Source of the DNA: Anderseniella sp039978075 | Lineage (GTDB): Bacteria; Pseudomonadota; Alphaproteobacteria; Rhizobiales; Aestuariivirgaceae | DNA: 64,000 nt | Direction: 5' to 3' | Assembly: GCA_039978075.1 (NCBI GenBank) | Contig: JBDWCA010000003.1 | Location: 1 to 64,000 of the forward strand | Shown here: piece after piece, positions 17,678 to 26,473 of the stretch | Layout: each line of letters opens with the position of its first letter | How positions within the stretch are numbered: the stretch's first letter is position 1 | The notes under the pieces: model-generated | Told to the model about the DNA's origin: nothing | Databases searched by the model: none | The model's input: the letters and a program-made list of their open reading frames with translations, nothing else | Program-made: the position numbers and the translations under genes

Positions 17678-18727
17678 ATGACAATACAAATCGCTACACT
17701 TGAAGATGTCCCGGCGTTTGCGCCCGACCCAGCTTTACCACTCGCCCTGCTGGCAGCGTGTCCCGCCTATGCAGCCACGCCACTTGTTACAAAAACCGGC
17801 CCAACCGGGCGAACCATGCTGGTCAAGGACGAGACACAGCGCATGAACCTGGGTGCCTTCAAAGCACTGGGTGGGGTTTATGCAGTTGCGCGCATGATCG
17901 ACGATGCCTGGCAGGCTGCCGGCAATGATCCACTCGGTCCTGACGATTACATGTCCGATGCGGTCAAGGCATTTGCCGCAGACATGACATTCGTATGCGC
18001 AACTGCCGGCAATCACGGCATGGCGGTTGCCGCCGGCGCCCGCATCTTCGGCGCACAGGCACGCATTTTTCTGGCCCGTGAGGTACCGGCGGGATTTGAA
18101 ACCCGCCTGAAGGAAACCCAGGGTGCGCAAGTGGTGCGTGCCGGCGATGATTACGCGCAAAGCCTGGCCGCTGCCGAGGCGGATGCCGCTGAGACCAGCG
18201 CCTTGTTGCTGGCAGACGGATCCTGGCCGGGATACAGCGAGCGCCCGCTTATGATAATGGAAGGCTACACGGTCATCGCCGAAGAACTGCGCGAAGCGTT
18301 CGAGCAAAGCAGCGACTGGCCCACTCACGTGTTTCTGCAGGCCGGTGTCGGTGGCATAGCCGGAGCCGTCACGCATATGATCCGGGAAAACTGGGCCGTG
18401 CAGCCGGAGATCATTATTGTCGAACCCAACGAAGCGCCCTGCCTGACCGAAAGCCATGCGGCAGGATATCCCGTGCAGGTCAAAGGCGGGGTGTCCAATA
18501 TGGGCAGGCTCGACTGCAAGGAACCCTCCCTCATCGCCTTTGGTATTTTCGAACGCACCGGCGTTCATTTCATGACCGTAACTGACGCTGAGGCCCGGGA
18601 CGCAGCCAACAGGCTGGGTAGTCAGGGCCTGGCGACCACACCATCAGGAGCAGCCGGTCTTGCCGGTCTCAAGGCATTTGGAGAGGTCGAGCGACCCTTG
18701 ATCATCGTCACGGAGGGAGCCGTGTAA
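17678..18727 (+). CDS. PLP-dependent diaminopropionate ammonia-lyase-like enzyme
   Basis: A 349-residue fold-type II PLP enzyme resembling diaminopropionate ammonia-lyase. The Schiff-base Lys lies in LGAFKALGG. ATAGNHGMAVA resembles the ATDGNHG phosphate/substrate loop, GVGGIAGAV is the PLP phosphate loop, and TPSGAAG lies near the C-terminus. Family members convert 2,3-diaminopropionate to pyruvate and two ammonia. E. coli YgeX is somewhat longer, near 400 residues. The ATG at 17678 is preferred over an upstream TTG. It ends next to the following SDR start, so the two are co-expressed. A threonine-dehydratase-like activity cannot be excluded. Confidence 0.8.
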   Translation: MTIQIATLEDVPAFAPDPALPLALLAACPAYAATPLVTKTGPTGRTMLVKDETQRMNLGAFKALGGVYAVARMIDDAWQAAGNDPLGPDDYMSDAVKAFAADMTFVCATAGNHGMAVAAGARIFGAQARIFLAREVPAGFETRLKETQGAQVVRAGDDYAQSLAAAEADAAETSALLLADGSWPGYSERPLMIMEGYTVIAEELREAFEQSSDWPTHVFLQAGVGGIAGAVTHMIRENWAVQPEIIIVEPNEAPCLTESHAAGYPVQVKGGVSNMGRLDCKEPSLIAFGIFERTGVHFMTVTDAEARDAANRLGSQGLATTPSGAAGLAGLKAFGEVERPLIIVTEGAV

Positions 18728-19480
18728 ATGGATGCAAGTGCGCTGAAGGGGAAGAAAATCCTGATCACCGGCGCAGCACGTGGCCTGGGGGCCGCCTTTG
18801 CAACCGTGCTGGCAGACGCAGGCGCACAGATCATCATGACCGGACGGCTGACTGAAATGCTGGAAGGTAGCGCAGAATCAATCCGGCTGCGCAGTGGCAC
18901 CAAGCCGGAAACCCATCTACTGGACTTGTCTGATCCAGGTTCGGTCACCGAGTTCGGCGACATGATCGCAAAAGCCCATCCAAAGCTCGACATCCTGATC
19001 AACAATGGCGCGCAGTGGCTGTCCGGTTCGATGGATGACTATGATGCCTATTCGGTCGTCAGCACCATAAATGCGGCAGCCACGGGTACATTCCTTTTGA
19101 CGCGGCAACTGCTGCCGTCGCTGCTGGCGACCGGTGCCGGTGATATTGTCAACATCGTCTCCATATGCGGTATCGCCAACAGTGCCCTTCAAAGTGCAGC
19201 GGTGCCCTATCTGATGGCCAAGCATGCGCAGACCGGCATGACAGATGGATTGCGGCAGGAACTGAAGGGAAAACCGGTGCGCGTGCACGCGCTGTACCCG
19301 CCCTATCTGGAAACCATCTCGCCATTGAATGAAGATGACTGGATTGCCGATCGTGGCGATGTGGCAATGACCACATCACGTGATGTCGTGGAAGCAGGTA
19401 TTTTTGCACTGACCCGCCCGCGCCATGTCACCATGGCGTCGATTGTGCTTGATGCCGATGAGGGCGGACTGTTCAGCTAG
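18728..19480 (+). CDS. SDR family oxidoreductase
   Basis: Short-chain dehydrogenase, 250 residues. TGAARGLG is at 14-21, NNGA at 92-95 replaces the usual NNAG, S145 is the catalytic Ser, and Y161-x3-K165 is the active-site pair. The ATG begins directly after the stop codon of the PLP enzyme, so the genes are translationally linked. This suggests it acts on a product or relative of that enzyme's substrate; no specific reaction can be assigned. Confidence 0.9.
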   Translation: MDASALKGKKILITGAARGLGAAFATVLADAGAQIIMTGRLTEMLEGSAESIRLRSGTKPETHLLDLSDPGSVTEFGDMIAKAHPKLDILINNGAQWLSGSMDDYDAYSVVSTINAAATGTFLLTRQLLPSLLATGAGDIVNIVSICGIANSALQSAAVPYLMAKHAQTGMTDGLRQELKGKPVRVHALYPPYLETISPLNEDDWIADRGDVAMTTSRDVVEAGIFALTRPRHVTMASIVLDADEGGLFS

Positions 19481-19528
19481 TTTGGGCTTGCGACAGGAGC
19501 GACGAAGTCTTGCGCCGCCCCTTCCTGG

Positions 19529-20188
19529 TCAGAAGTGCCAGTTTACCCCGAAGCGGACCGTGTAGAAATTGTCTATGTTAATTGAGTCACCACCGCCCAG
19601 ATCAATAGACTCATCAAAGATAGCATACAGCAGTTCAGCCTTGACGCTTACATCCTGGTTGATCGCCAGTTCCGCACCAGCGCCCACAACGCCACCAAGC
19701 TCTGTGTAACTTGGTGAAGGCCCACCACCTTCGAAGCTGACATCGCCGTCGATTATGGCCAGACCTGCTGTACCATAAAGGAAAATATCATTTGAAGCGA
19801 CGCCGACCCGGCCGCGGATAGTGGCGAACAGATCAGTGTTCAAGGTTATTTCGCTTCCGGTAATACTCCCTGTCGTGTCAACGTCACCAAAGCTGACGTC
19901 ACCCTCGATGCCGTAAACCATGTGGCCGTCCTGAGCATTCCAGCCAACCGTAAGGCCTCCCATAAAGCCGGCGTCAGACGAAAATGCGTCAAAGGAACCC
20001 GAAGAACTTGAGGAACTCAAATCAAAGCTGGCATCAACTGATCCAACCCCGATGATTGCCCCGATGTACGGACCTGTCCAATCGTGAGTTTCGGCATGAT
20101 CAGCACGGGATTCCTGTGCGGAAACGCCAAGCGCGACCGCCGACATCGCGACCGACGCGACCAAACTGGTAAGTGGTTTGCTGTACAT
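19529..20188 (-). CDS. Outer-membrane beta-barrel protein (Omp25/31-like)
   Basis: A 219-residue exported protein: signal peptide of about 30 residues, then HDWTGPYIGAIIGVG, which is the typical entry into an eight-stranded barrel. It ends in RFGVNWHF with a terminal Phe, the outer-membrane assembly signal. Alternating hydrophobic residues and YGIEGDVSFGDV / GRVGVASNDIFLYGTAGLA are characteristic of rhizobial Omp25/31-like porin-family proteins. The ATG at 20188 has GCAGG six bases upstream. A Ser-rich loop (about residues 45-55) should be exposed at the surface. It is divergent from the TPR-sulfotransferase gene. Confidence 0.88.
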   Translation of the reverse strand: MYSKPLTSLVASVAMSAVALGVSAQESRADHAETHDWTGPYIGAIIGVGSVDASFDLSSSSSSGSFDAFSSDAGFMGGLTVGWNAQDGHMVYGIEGDVSFGDVDTTGSITGSEITLNTDLFATIRGRVGVASNDIFLYGTAGLAIIDGDVSFEGGGPSPSYTELGGVVGAGAELAINQDVSVKAELLYAIFDESIDLGGGDSINIDNFYTVRFGVNWHF

Positions 20189-20283
20189 GGATACCTGCCC
20201 CTGTCTAAATTGAAGTTCCAAATTACGATGATTCACGAATTACGCAACGTCGATCTGTCAGCCTGCTGCATTATTTTGGAAAC

Positions 20284-20301
20284 TGTGACAATTTTGTCAC
20301 A
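20284..20301. promoter_or_regulatory. Inverted repeat TGTGAC-N6-GTCACA
   Basis: A perfect 6-bp inverted repeat with a 6-bp AT spacer lies between the divergent outer-membrane protein and TPR-sulfotransferase genes, about 100 bp from each start. It resembles CRP/FNR-family sites, but the TGTGA-TCACA spacing is 8 rather than 6 bp, so the regulator is unknown. Confidence 0.5.
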
Positions 20302-20404
20302 CATGCTGGCTGGTCGAAAGCTGCTGGTATACGTGTCATCTTGTGTCCTACCATGCCGAAATCGATCAACTCCCTGACACGGCCCGAGCCTTGAGTGCAA
20401 ACCA

Positions 20405-21949
20405 ATGAATTTCACCGGAAAAACGGCGACCGGTTCAAGCGCCAAACCAACGATCAATTCACTTCATAAACGCCTCGGCGGTGCGGAAAAAAAGCGCAAG
20501 CAGGGCCGGTTGAAGGAAGCGGAAACCGTCTGCCGGGAATTACTGGAGACAGATCCAACCTATGTCGGCGCCCTGCAGACATTCGGCCTTGTAGCCATTG
20601 AACAGAAAAACTACCGCCAGGCAGTAACCTGCTTTCTCACTGCCGCTGCGAACGCGCCGACCGACCCTACCAACTTCACCAATCTGGCGGCTGCATGGCT
20701 TGGACTTGAAATACCCGATATGGCCGCCGTCATGTTGCGCGAGGCGCTCCGGATTGATGACACCGACCCGGCTGTTCATCACCTGCTTGGCGACGTGTTC
20801 CGCCACAAAAAGCAATTTGCAGAGGCGATGACATCCTACAGGGACGCAGTCGCCATTGATCCCGATTTCGATCAGTCGCTGCTGCAACTTTGCCAGTGCT
20901 ATCTGAACCTCGGGTATTACGACCAGGCAGCTGACATTGTGGCGCGCTTGCGAAAGGTACGGCCTGATAGTGTTTCTGTACTCTACATAATGCTGCAACT
21001 GCCGCGGCAATTGTTGGACAGTTCAACCGATCTGCATGGTCTTGTCCGCAAAACCAGAAAGTCCCAGGGCCAGACACAAGCCGAATTCGACACCAAGAAA
21101 GCCTTCGTGGAAGCAACTATATTGGACCGGGAGGGCAAGCATGCCGATGCCTGGCAGGTGCTGTGTGACATCAACGGCAAGCTGAACCGTGAGGCGCAGA
21201 GCTTGTGGATTGCCCAGTCGGAAGGCCACAAGCAATCCCTTGCCGCCACTACCGCACTTGACGGCAGCAAGTTGCCACGTCCACGCGACAGAAAACCCAC
21301 CAACGAACCGGCGCCACTGTTCATTCTGGGCCCGTCACGGGCCGGCAAAACCACGCTTGAAACTCTGGTTGGCACACATGACGACGTGAACCGGGGGTAT
21401 GAAGGTGAAGTAGTTCAGTTTGCCTCCCGGCGAGCGGCTCAAAAGGCCGGCCTTGTCAATATTGCAGATCCTGACCAACTGCCGAAAAACCTGCACGGTG
21501 CTTTCGCCACCGAGTTCCGGCAGCGCCTGGCTGAAACCAACCCACACCACAAGCTGGTCAGCATCACCACTCCCGGATTGATTTCAAAGGCCGGTCTGCT
21601 GGCGCAATGCCTGCCGGAAGCCCTGTTTGTCTTTGTAAAGCGCAACAGGGATGACACGGCGTTCAGAATTTTCATGAAAAACTACAGTTCGGGAAATCAC
21701 TACAATCACGATCTCAAAAACGTCTATGCCTACATAGACTGGTATGGCGAGATGATCGGCGTCTTGTCAGAAAAACTGCGGCAGCGCGCAATTATCGTCG
21801 ACTATGCCGACATGATTGCAGACCCGGCAGCGGCTTTCGCCCGCGTGAGGGATTTGTGCGGATTGCCGGAAGACAACACTCAACTGCCCGACATTGGCTC
21901 AGACATCGGCGCGGCTGATCCTTACCTTCACCTGATGCACAAAGTCTGA
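20405..21949 (+). CDS. TPR-repeat protein with sulfotransferase domain
   Basis: A 514-residue protein with tetratricopeptide repeats at about 30-190 (for example KEAETVCRELLETDPTYVGAL) and a P-loop sulfotransferase domain at about 300-500. GPSRAGKTTL at 309-318 is the PAPS-binding loop. FVFVKRNRDDTAFRIFMKNY is the second, 3'-phosphate-binding region. The family moves sulfate from PAPS to glycans, lipids or proteins. Proteins of this two-domain type are common in alphaproteobacteria but poorly characterised. The acceptor is unknown; a cell-surface polymer is possible given the adjacent outer-membrane protein gene. Confidence 0.85.
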   Translation: MNFTGKTATGSSAKPTINSLHKRLGGAEKKRKQGRLKEAETVCRELLETDPTYVGALQTFGLVAIEQKNYRQAVTCFLTAAANAPTDPTNFTNLAAAWLGLEIPDMAAVMLREALRIDDTDPAVHHLLGDVFRHKKQFAEAMTSYRDAVAIDPDFDQSLLQLCQCYLNLGYYDQAADIVARLRKVRPDSVSVLYIMLQLPRQLLDSSTDLHGLVRKTRKSQGQTQAEFDTKKAFVEATILDREGKHADAWQVLCDINGKLNREAQSLWIAQSEGHKQSLAATTALDGSKLPRPRDRKPTNEPAPLFILGPSRAGKTTLETLVGTHDDVNRGYEGEVVQFASRRAAQKAGLVNIADPDQLPKNLHGAFATEFRQRLAETNPHHKLVSITTPGLISKAGLLAQCLPEALFVFVKRNRDDTAFRIFMKNYSSGNHYNHDLKNVYAYIDWYGEMIGVLSEKLRQRAIIVDYADMIADPAAAFARVRDLCGLPEDNTQLPDIGSDIGAADPYLHLMHKV

Positions 21950-21966
21950 CGTGAATTCGCGAGCAG

Positions 21967-22878
21967 TCACGCCTCACCCTTCTGCTTTGGTTTGATGAGT
22001 GCGAGACCCGCCATGATCAGTACCAGCGCCAACACGATCGAAATGGAGATTTCCTCCGACAGGAGCACTACGCCCCACATCACCGCCGCCGGTGTGACGA
22101 TGTAGGAAACCTGGCTGGCGAACACCACGCCGCCATGGCTGAGCATGTACAACAACCCGGAATAGGCACTGAGGTGAGCAACCGCCATCAACACGATGGC
22201 AAGTTCCGCCGTGCTGGCATCAAACGGCAGCAGATACGGCGCATCTGCCAGCCACAAGGTGACCAACAGCATCAACGTTCCGGCGACGGTCATGCCCCAA
22301 AGCGCTGTAGCGGCATCAAGCTCAGCTGGACGTTTCAGGCTGATATAGACATTTTCCACCGCGTAGCTGGTCGCAGCAGCCAACGACACCAGGGTCCAGA
22401 ACACCTGCCCCGGCAACGGGACCTGCACACCGGGCAGGAACATGACCAGCATGGCCGAAAGTCCGAGCAGGATGCCGGTGAAGCGGCGCCCGTTGGCCTT
22501 CTCCATCGACAACATGATCGACAGCCCAAGTGTAATCATCGGGATCAGCGCAAACACGATGGCCCGCAGCCCGGCCGGCAGATGAATGGCTGCATAAAAC
22601 GACAGTGCGTGCGGGAACGCTGTACCGAGAAACCCGGTCACCAGATAAAACCGCAAGTGCGCACCATCCATAGGCGGGCGCTTGCCACGCGCAAGCAATA
22701 CAGCACTCAGCAGCACCGCGCCTGCAAAAGCAGACCATAAAGCGACCGTCAGCGGATCAATACCGGAAGCGGTGGCGATGGTGGCCAGCGAAATCGTCAA
22801 CCCCCATCCAAGCCCGGTAAGCAGCAGGATGACCAGCAGCCATAGAGATTTTGGAGACTGGATTGATGTTGCCGACAT
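21967..22878 (-). CDS. DMT family transporter (EamA)
   Basis: Drug/metabolite transporter of the EamA type, 303 residues with ten hydrophobic helices in two repeated halves. Family sequence includes TIATASGIDPLTVALWSAFAG in the first half and VAHLSAYSGLLYMLSHGGVVFASQVSYI in the second. The C-terminal tail is basic and presumably cytoplasmic. AGGAT precedes the ATG. The substrate is unknown; relatives export amino acids or other small metabolites. Confidence 0.9.
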   Translation of the reverse strand: MSATSIQSPKSLWLLVILLLTGLGWGLTISLATIATASGIDPLTVALWSAFAGAVLLSAVLLARGKRPPMDGAHLRFYLVTGFLGTAFPHALSFYAAIHLPAGLRAIVFALIPMITLGLSIMLSMEKANGRRFTGILLGLSAMLVMFLPGVQVPLPGQVFWTLVSLAAATSYAVENVYISLKRPAELDAATALWGMTVAGTLMLLVTLWLADAPYLLPFDASTAELAIVLMAVAHLSAYSGLLYMLSHGGVVFASQVSYIVTPAAVMWGVVLLSEEISISIVLALVLIMAGLALIKPKQKGEA

Positions 22879-22981
22879 ATCCTGAACTGCTTTCTTGCCG
22901 GGGTTTTTGTGCTGATGCGACCGGCGGAACTTGCATCCGCACAGCGTTACGGCCGAAAGGTTTCAAATCATCGACTGAGCA

Positions 22982-23090
22982 GCCTGCGTGAGCAGGCAAA
23001 ATTGGAACAACATCTGAAACCCGATGTTTCCTGCGCCGTGGTACCTCGGTGCTATCCGGGAAGCAAGCCCGTTGAGTGTTCAGGCACTCA
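22982..23090. repeat. Two inverted repeats in the DMT / ATP-grasp gap
   Basis: GCCTGC-GTGA-GCAGGC (22982-22997) and TGAGTG-N6-CACTCA (23073-23090) are perfect hairpins in the 285-bp space between two minus-strand genes. Neither has a T-run. They may end the ATP-grasp transcript or be operator sites for the DMT gene; no stronger call is possible. Confidence 0.4.
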
Positions 23091-23163
23091 GCCCGCTGCG
23101 CGCCATTGAACGCTTCGTTGACGGCGGTGTCCGTTGGTCATGACCGAAGTCCATTGGCCGAAC

Positions 23164-24486
23164 TTAACCAGGGTCTGGACCCGGCCACTCGACGCCAACC
23201 TCGCGCAGCCCGGACCTGATGCTCCCGTGCATTGGCCTCTCCGGGTTGTGTGACCGTATCATCCCGGCAAATGCGGAAAAGACTTTTTGCATCTGTGGTT
23301 TTTTGTATGGAAACACTTCATGCGAATCCATGTCGTGCACAATCAGTGCATTGTCAGCTTCGAACACCACCAGATTGCCGTCCCGGTCCTCTGCGCAATC
23401 GATGCCGAAATATTCCAGATCCACATGCTTTACCAGGTCAGCGAAGGCCGCGGCGTGGCGCTCGCAGAAATCGTCGTTGAATCGCGCCATGAAGAGTTCT
23501 TCTTCAGCTCGTTTTTCGTCGTTTTGTTCCATATCAGCATTCAGGTACCAGACTTTCCATTGGTCGGCTATTGCCAGATGGCAGGCGAACGGGACGCCAT
23601 CGACGAAGACAATCCTGGATTTTCGGAACGCACCATCTTCACTGCTGTAATCGATAAAGTCGGAAACAAAGAACTCCTGATCATCACAATGGTGCAGATA
23701 GGCCAGAACATCCCGGTTACAGGTCAGCTTCTCGAGGTTTCGCCCGGCATGAGACCCAACAGGGCGAACTACAACCGGAAATGCGGCCTCTGACAGAATA
23801 TCACTTATGTCCGTCTCTCCATTGCCCACCGCCGCAAGCGCACTGCGATCACTGCGCGCCATCCTTGGGACAACGAGGCCCGGCACATCACAAAGCATGT
23901 TGGACAACTGGTCCCTTTCCAGATGCACAATACGGTCCGGCTTGTTCAGAACCGGCGTCGGCCAGTTCACCAACTGGCGCTCGATCTCATCGAGAAATCG
24001 CCTTGAGGCGTCTGAGTCTCCGGGAGCAACAACAATCGCCAGATCGTGCTCGGGTATCGGCGTCGGTATCGGCAAATCCGGAGAAATATAAAGCGTGGTC
24101 AGGCAGATGTCTGAGCCGGTCAACAGAAAGTCGATCGGCGTGTTCCCACCCATCTGAACCGGAGCTGCAAGCGCAAGCAGCTTGAGCTTCTCCTGTCTGG
24201 TTGACGTCTGCGTCTTGTAGAGTTGGCAATGGCTTAATGCGACATCCTGAAAATGAAGACCACCTTCCTGGTTGCCTTTTAGTTGCTCAATCGTCGAGAG
24301 ATCCATTAACACACCGGCGTCAGTCGGGTCCCGGGCCAGCGCCACCATCAGCTTCGTCGCGATTTGGGTCAGATCCTGCCTGTCGAAGGCCATCCGGGTT
24401 AACGTTGCAACACCCATTCTTTCCTGGATGTTCTCTTCGCTTATTATCACTGATTTAACTGCTGCCATCACCCCACCGTCCCGCAT
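23164..24486 (-). CDS. ATP-grasp-like protein with helical N-terminal region
   Basis: A 440-residue cytoplasmic protein. Residues about 30-90 look helical and TPR-like (ATKLMVALARDPTDAGVLMD). Residues about 190-410 resemble an ATP-grasp fold: FPVVVRPVGSHAGRNL at 236-251 would be the nucleotide-binding Lys/Arg strand and glycine loop. FGIDCAEDRDGNLVVFEADNA at 360-380 has the D-x10-E-x-N-like metal-binding arrangement. Such enzymes join a carboxylate to an amine or thiol with ATP. I do not recognise the specific family or substrate. A start at 24468 is also possible. It sits alone, upstream of and opposite to the flagellar block. Confidence 0.7.
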   Translation of the reverse strand: MRDGGVMAAVKSVIISEENIQERMGVATLTRMAFDRQDLTQIATKLMVALARDPTDAGVLMDLSTIEQLKGNQEGGLHFQDVALSHCQLYKTQTSTRQEKLKLLALAAPVQMGGNTPIDFLLTGSDICLTTLYISPDLPIPTPIPEHDLAIVVAPGDSDASRRFLDEIERQLVNWPTPVLNKPDRIVHLERDQLSNMLCDVPGLVVPRMARSDRSALAAVGNGETDISDILSEAAFPVVVRPVGSHAGRNLEKLTCNRDVLAYLHHCDDQEFFVSDFIDYSSEDGAFRKSRIVFVDGVPFACHLAIADQWKVWYLNADMEQNDEKRAEEELFMARFNDDFCERHAAAFADLVKHVDLEYFGIDCAEDRDGNLVVFEADNALIVHDMDSHEVFPYKKPQMQKVFSAFAGMIRSHNPERPMHGSIRSGLREVGVEWPGPDPG

Positions 24487-24648
24487 GTCCAGTTCGAAGA
24501 ATCAGCTCATAGGCACACGTTTGGCTGGCGTGAAGCTGTACTGGAGCAATCCTTCACGTCCAAATCATCGTCCTGCCAGTTTCGCGCAAGCTCAGGCATT
24601 TAGCGTTTGCGCTGTGATGAATCACAAAAAAAACAGGGCAAATTGATC

Positions 24649-24867
24649 ATGTTCAATTGGTTTGGCAAACCGGACAAGCGGACCGACGAAGGCAGAAACA
24701 AGACCAGACTGTCGGCAGACGGACAGAGAGAGCTTGTCGACAAGGGCAGTTATCGAGGCCGGCCAGTCAGAATGTATTCTGATGGGTCGGTAAAAGCAGG
24801 GACACGCCAGGGCTGGATCCACTTCAGAACGTTCGACGAGTTCAAGCAACATTTTCATTTGAGCTAG
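24649..24867 (+). CDS. Small hypothetical protein
   Basis: A 72-residue basic, soluble protein with no signal peptide or membrane segment. GRPVRMYSDGSVKAGTRQGWIHFRTFDEFKQHF reads like one small beta-rich domain plus a helix. The ATG at 24649 has an AGGG site ten bases upstream. It precedes the DUF1217-flgF-fliI unit by 83 bp and could share its transcript. I do not recognise the family; coding status is supported by codon pattern and ribosome site only. Confidence 0.55.
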   Translation: MFNWFGKPDKRTDEGRNKTRLSADGQRELVDKGSYRGRPVRMYSDGSVKAGTRQGWIHFRTFDEFKQHFHLS

Positions 24868-24950
24868 TCGCACGCCGTGAGGACTGTCAGGTTCGCGCAA
24901 GTTTGAAGCTCTAGGCTTGGAGCGGGCCAAACTACAAGAGCGCTACATCC

Positions 24951-25736
24951 ATGCTGTCAACTCCTCTAAACTATCGATTGATCTCCGCAGACATACAAAG
25001 ATCGATCGACCTTGTCGCGGCAAGACCTCAGGTCAATCGCGAGGTGGAGTACTATCGCGAAAACATTGGCAATGTGAAGTCGATCGATGACTTCATGGGG
25101 GACTCCAGGCTGGTGAATTTTGCCATGGCAGCGCATGGTATGGAGGATATTTCCTACGCCAAAGGCCTGATCAGGAAAGTTCTTGAAGAAGGCATCGACG
25201 ATAACACTGCCTTGGCTAACAGGCTTGCTGACAGGCGCTATACCGAGTTCGTCGAGACGTTCAATTTTGTCAGGTACGATACTGCAACCACATCATTCGA
25301 CCGGGCAACGGAAGGCACCGTAGACAAGTATCTTCGTCAGGCCCTTGAAGTGGACGCCGGCCAGCAGTCCGAAGGTGTGCGCCTGGCTCTGTATTTCGAG
25401 CGCAAGGCTGGCTCGGTTGAGAGCGCGTTGGACATCCTGTCAGATCGGGCATTGCTCGATGTAACCAGAACAGCGCTTGGCCTTCCGGCGTCCATTTCTG
25501 CAGCTAGCATTGAGCGTCAGGTCAGTTTGCTGGATGAAAGACTTGATTATGAAGATTTCCAGTCCCCGGAGAAAGTTCAAGAGTTTCTTGAGCGTTTTGC
25601 CACTCTTTGGGATTTGGAAAACCCGCAGTCAGGGCCTGCGTCATCAGTGGCTGCACTGTTCACGTCGCAGCCGACATTCGGTTTGAGCGAGTCCATTTTG
25701 ACGGCCATTCAATCTCTCAACTCAAGGCGGCGCTGA
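24951..25736 (+). CDS. DUF1217 flagellar-cluster protein
   Basis: A 261-residue mostly helical protein of the DUF1217 family, which in Rhizobiales is usually encoded directly upstream of flgF. Two repeated helical blocks are visible, each starting with a VxREVEYYRENI or KYLRQALEVDAG-type helix, and SFDRATEGTVDKYLRQALE is family-like. It has no signal peptide. It is separated from flgF by a single base. The role is unknown; a chaperone or export substrate for rod proteins is plausible from the position. Confidence 0.82.
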   Translation: MLSTPLNYRLISADIQRSIDLVAARPQVNREVEYYRENIGNVKSIDDFMGDSRLVNFAMAAHGMEDISYAKGLIRKVLEEGIDDNTALANRLADRRYTEFVETFNFVRYDTATTSFDRATEGTVDKYLRQALEVDAGQQSEGVRLALYFERKAGSVESALDILSDRALLDVTRTALGLPASISAASIERQVSLLDERLDYEDFQSPEKVQEFLERFATLWDLENPQSGPASSVAALFTSQPTFGLSESILTAIQSLNSRRR

Positions 25737-25737
25737 C

Positions 25738-26463
25738 ATGAGTGTAACAATTGACGTAGCGATTTCAGCTCAACTGGCGCTGCAAAAGCGACTGGACACG
25801 ATTGCTGACAATGTGGCCAACACCAACACAGCCGGATTCCGGGCTGAGCAGATCAAGTTTGACAGCTTGGTCAGCCGGACCACCAACAACCCGGTCCACT
25901 TTGCAAACCATGGAGAAAGCTATCTTTCGGCAAAGACGGGTGCTTTCATTCAAAGCGACAATCCGCTGGACCTGGCAATCAAGGGCGATGCCTGGCTGGC
26001 GATACAAACACCTGCAGGGTTGGCTTATACAAAGGATGGTCGAATGCAGATTACCCCAACCGGTGAGCTGCAGACCCTGAACGGATATAATGTGCTTGAT
26101 CCCGGCGGGGCCCCCCTGCTCCTGAATCCAAATGCAGGCCCGCCCTCGATTGCGCAGAATGGTGAAATTCGACAGGCAGGCCGCCGAATTGGCGGGGTTG
26201 GCTTATATGAATTTCCAGACAATGTCCGTCTTGACCGCCTTGACAATTCGTCCGTCGTGGCCGGGCAACCCGCTGTCCCCATACTTGAAGGATCCAGAGC
26301 GAGTGTCCATCAGGGATTTGTTGAACGTTCCAATGTCAACGGCGTAGGCGAGATTACCGACCTGATTACCGTATCGAGGGCATTCGAAGCCGTCACGGAG
26401 ATGATCAAGAAAGTAAATGACGCCAGACGAGATGCGATCAGAGACATAGGCGCAGTTTCGTGA
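25738..26463 (+). CDS. flgF: Flagellar proximal rod protein FlgF
   Basis: Rod component exported through the flagellar type III apparatus, 241 residues. The N-terminal rod motif is ISAQLALQKRLDTIADNVANTNTAGFRAE-like, with the ANTNTAGFR signature near residues 28-36. The middle has DLAIKGDAWLAIQTPAG, and the C-terminus has SNVNGVGEITDLITVSRAFEAVTEMI, which packs as a coiled coil with the N-terminus. It lies directly between DUF1217 and fliI. Confidence 0.93.
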   Translation: MSVTIDVAISAQLALQKRLDTIADNVANTNTAGFRAEQIKFDSLVSRTTNNPVHFANHGESYLSAKTGAFIQSDNPLDLAIKGDAWLAIQTPAGLAYTKDGRMQITPTGELQTLNGYNVLDPGGAPLLLNPNAGPPSIAQNGEIRQAGRRIGGVGLYEFPDNVRLDRLDNSSVVAGQPAVPILEGSRASVHQGFVERSNVNGVGEITDLITVSRAFEAVTEMIKKVNDARRDAIRDIGAVS

Positions 26464-26473
26464 GCATTCCGCG

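Noticed and set aside
17735..18568. 277-codon minus-strand frame
   Set aside because: Antisense shadow of the PLP enzyme gene.
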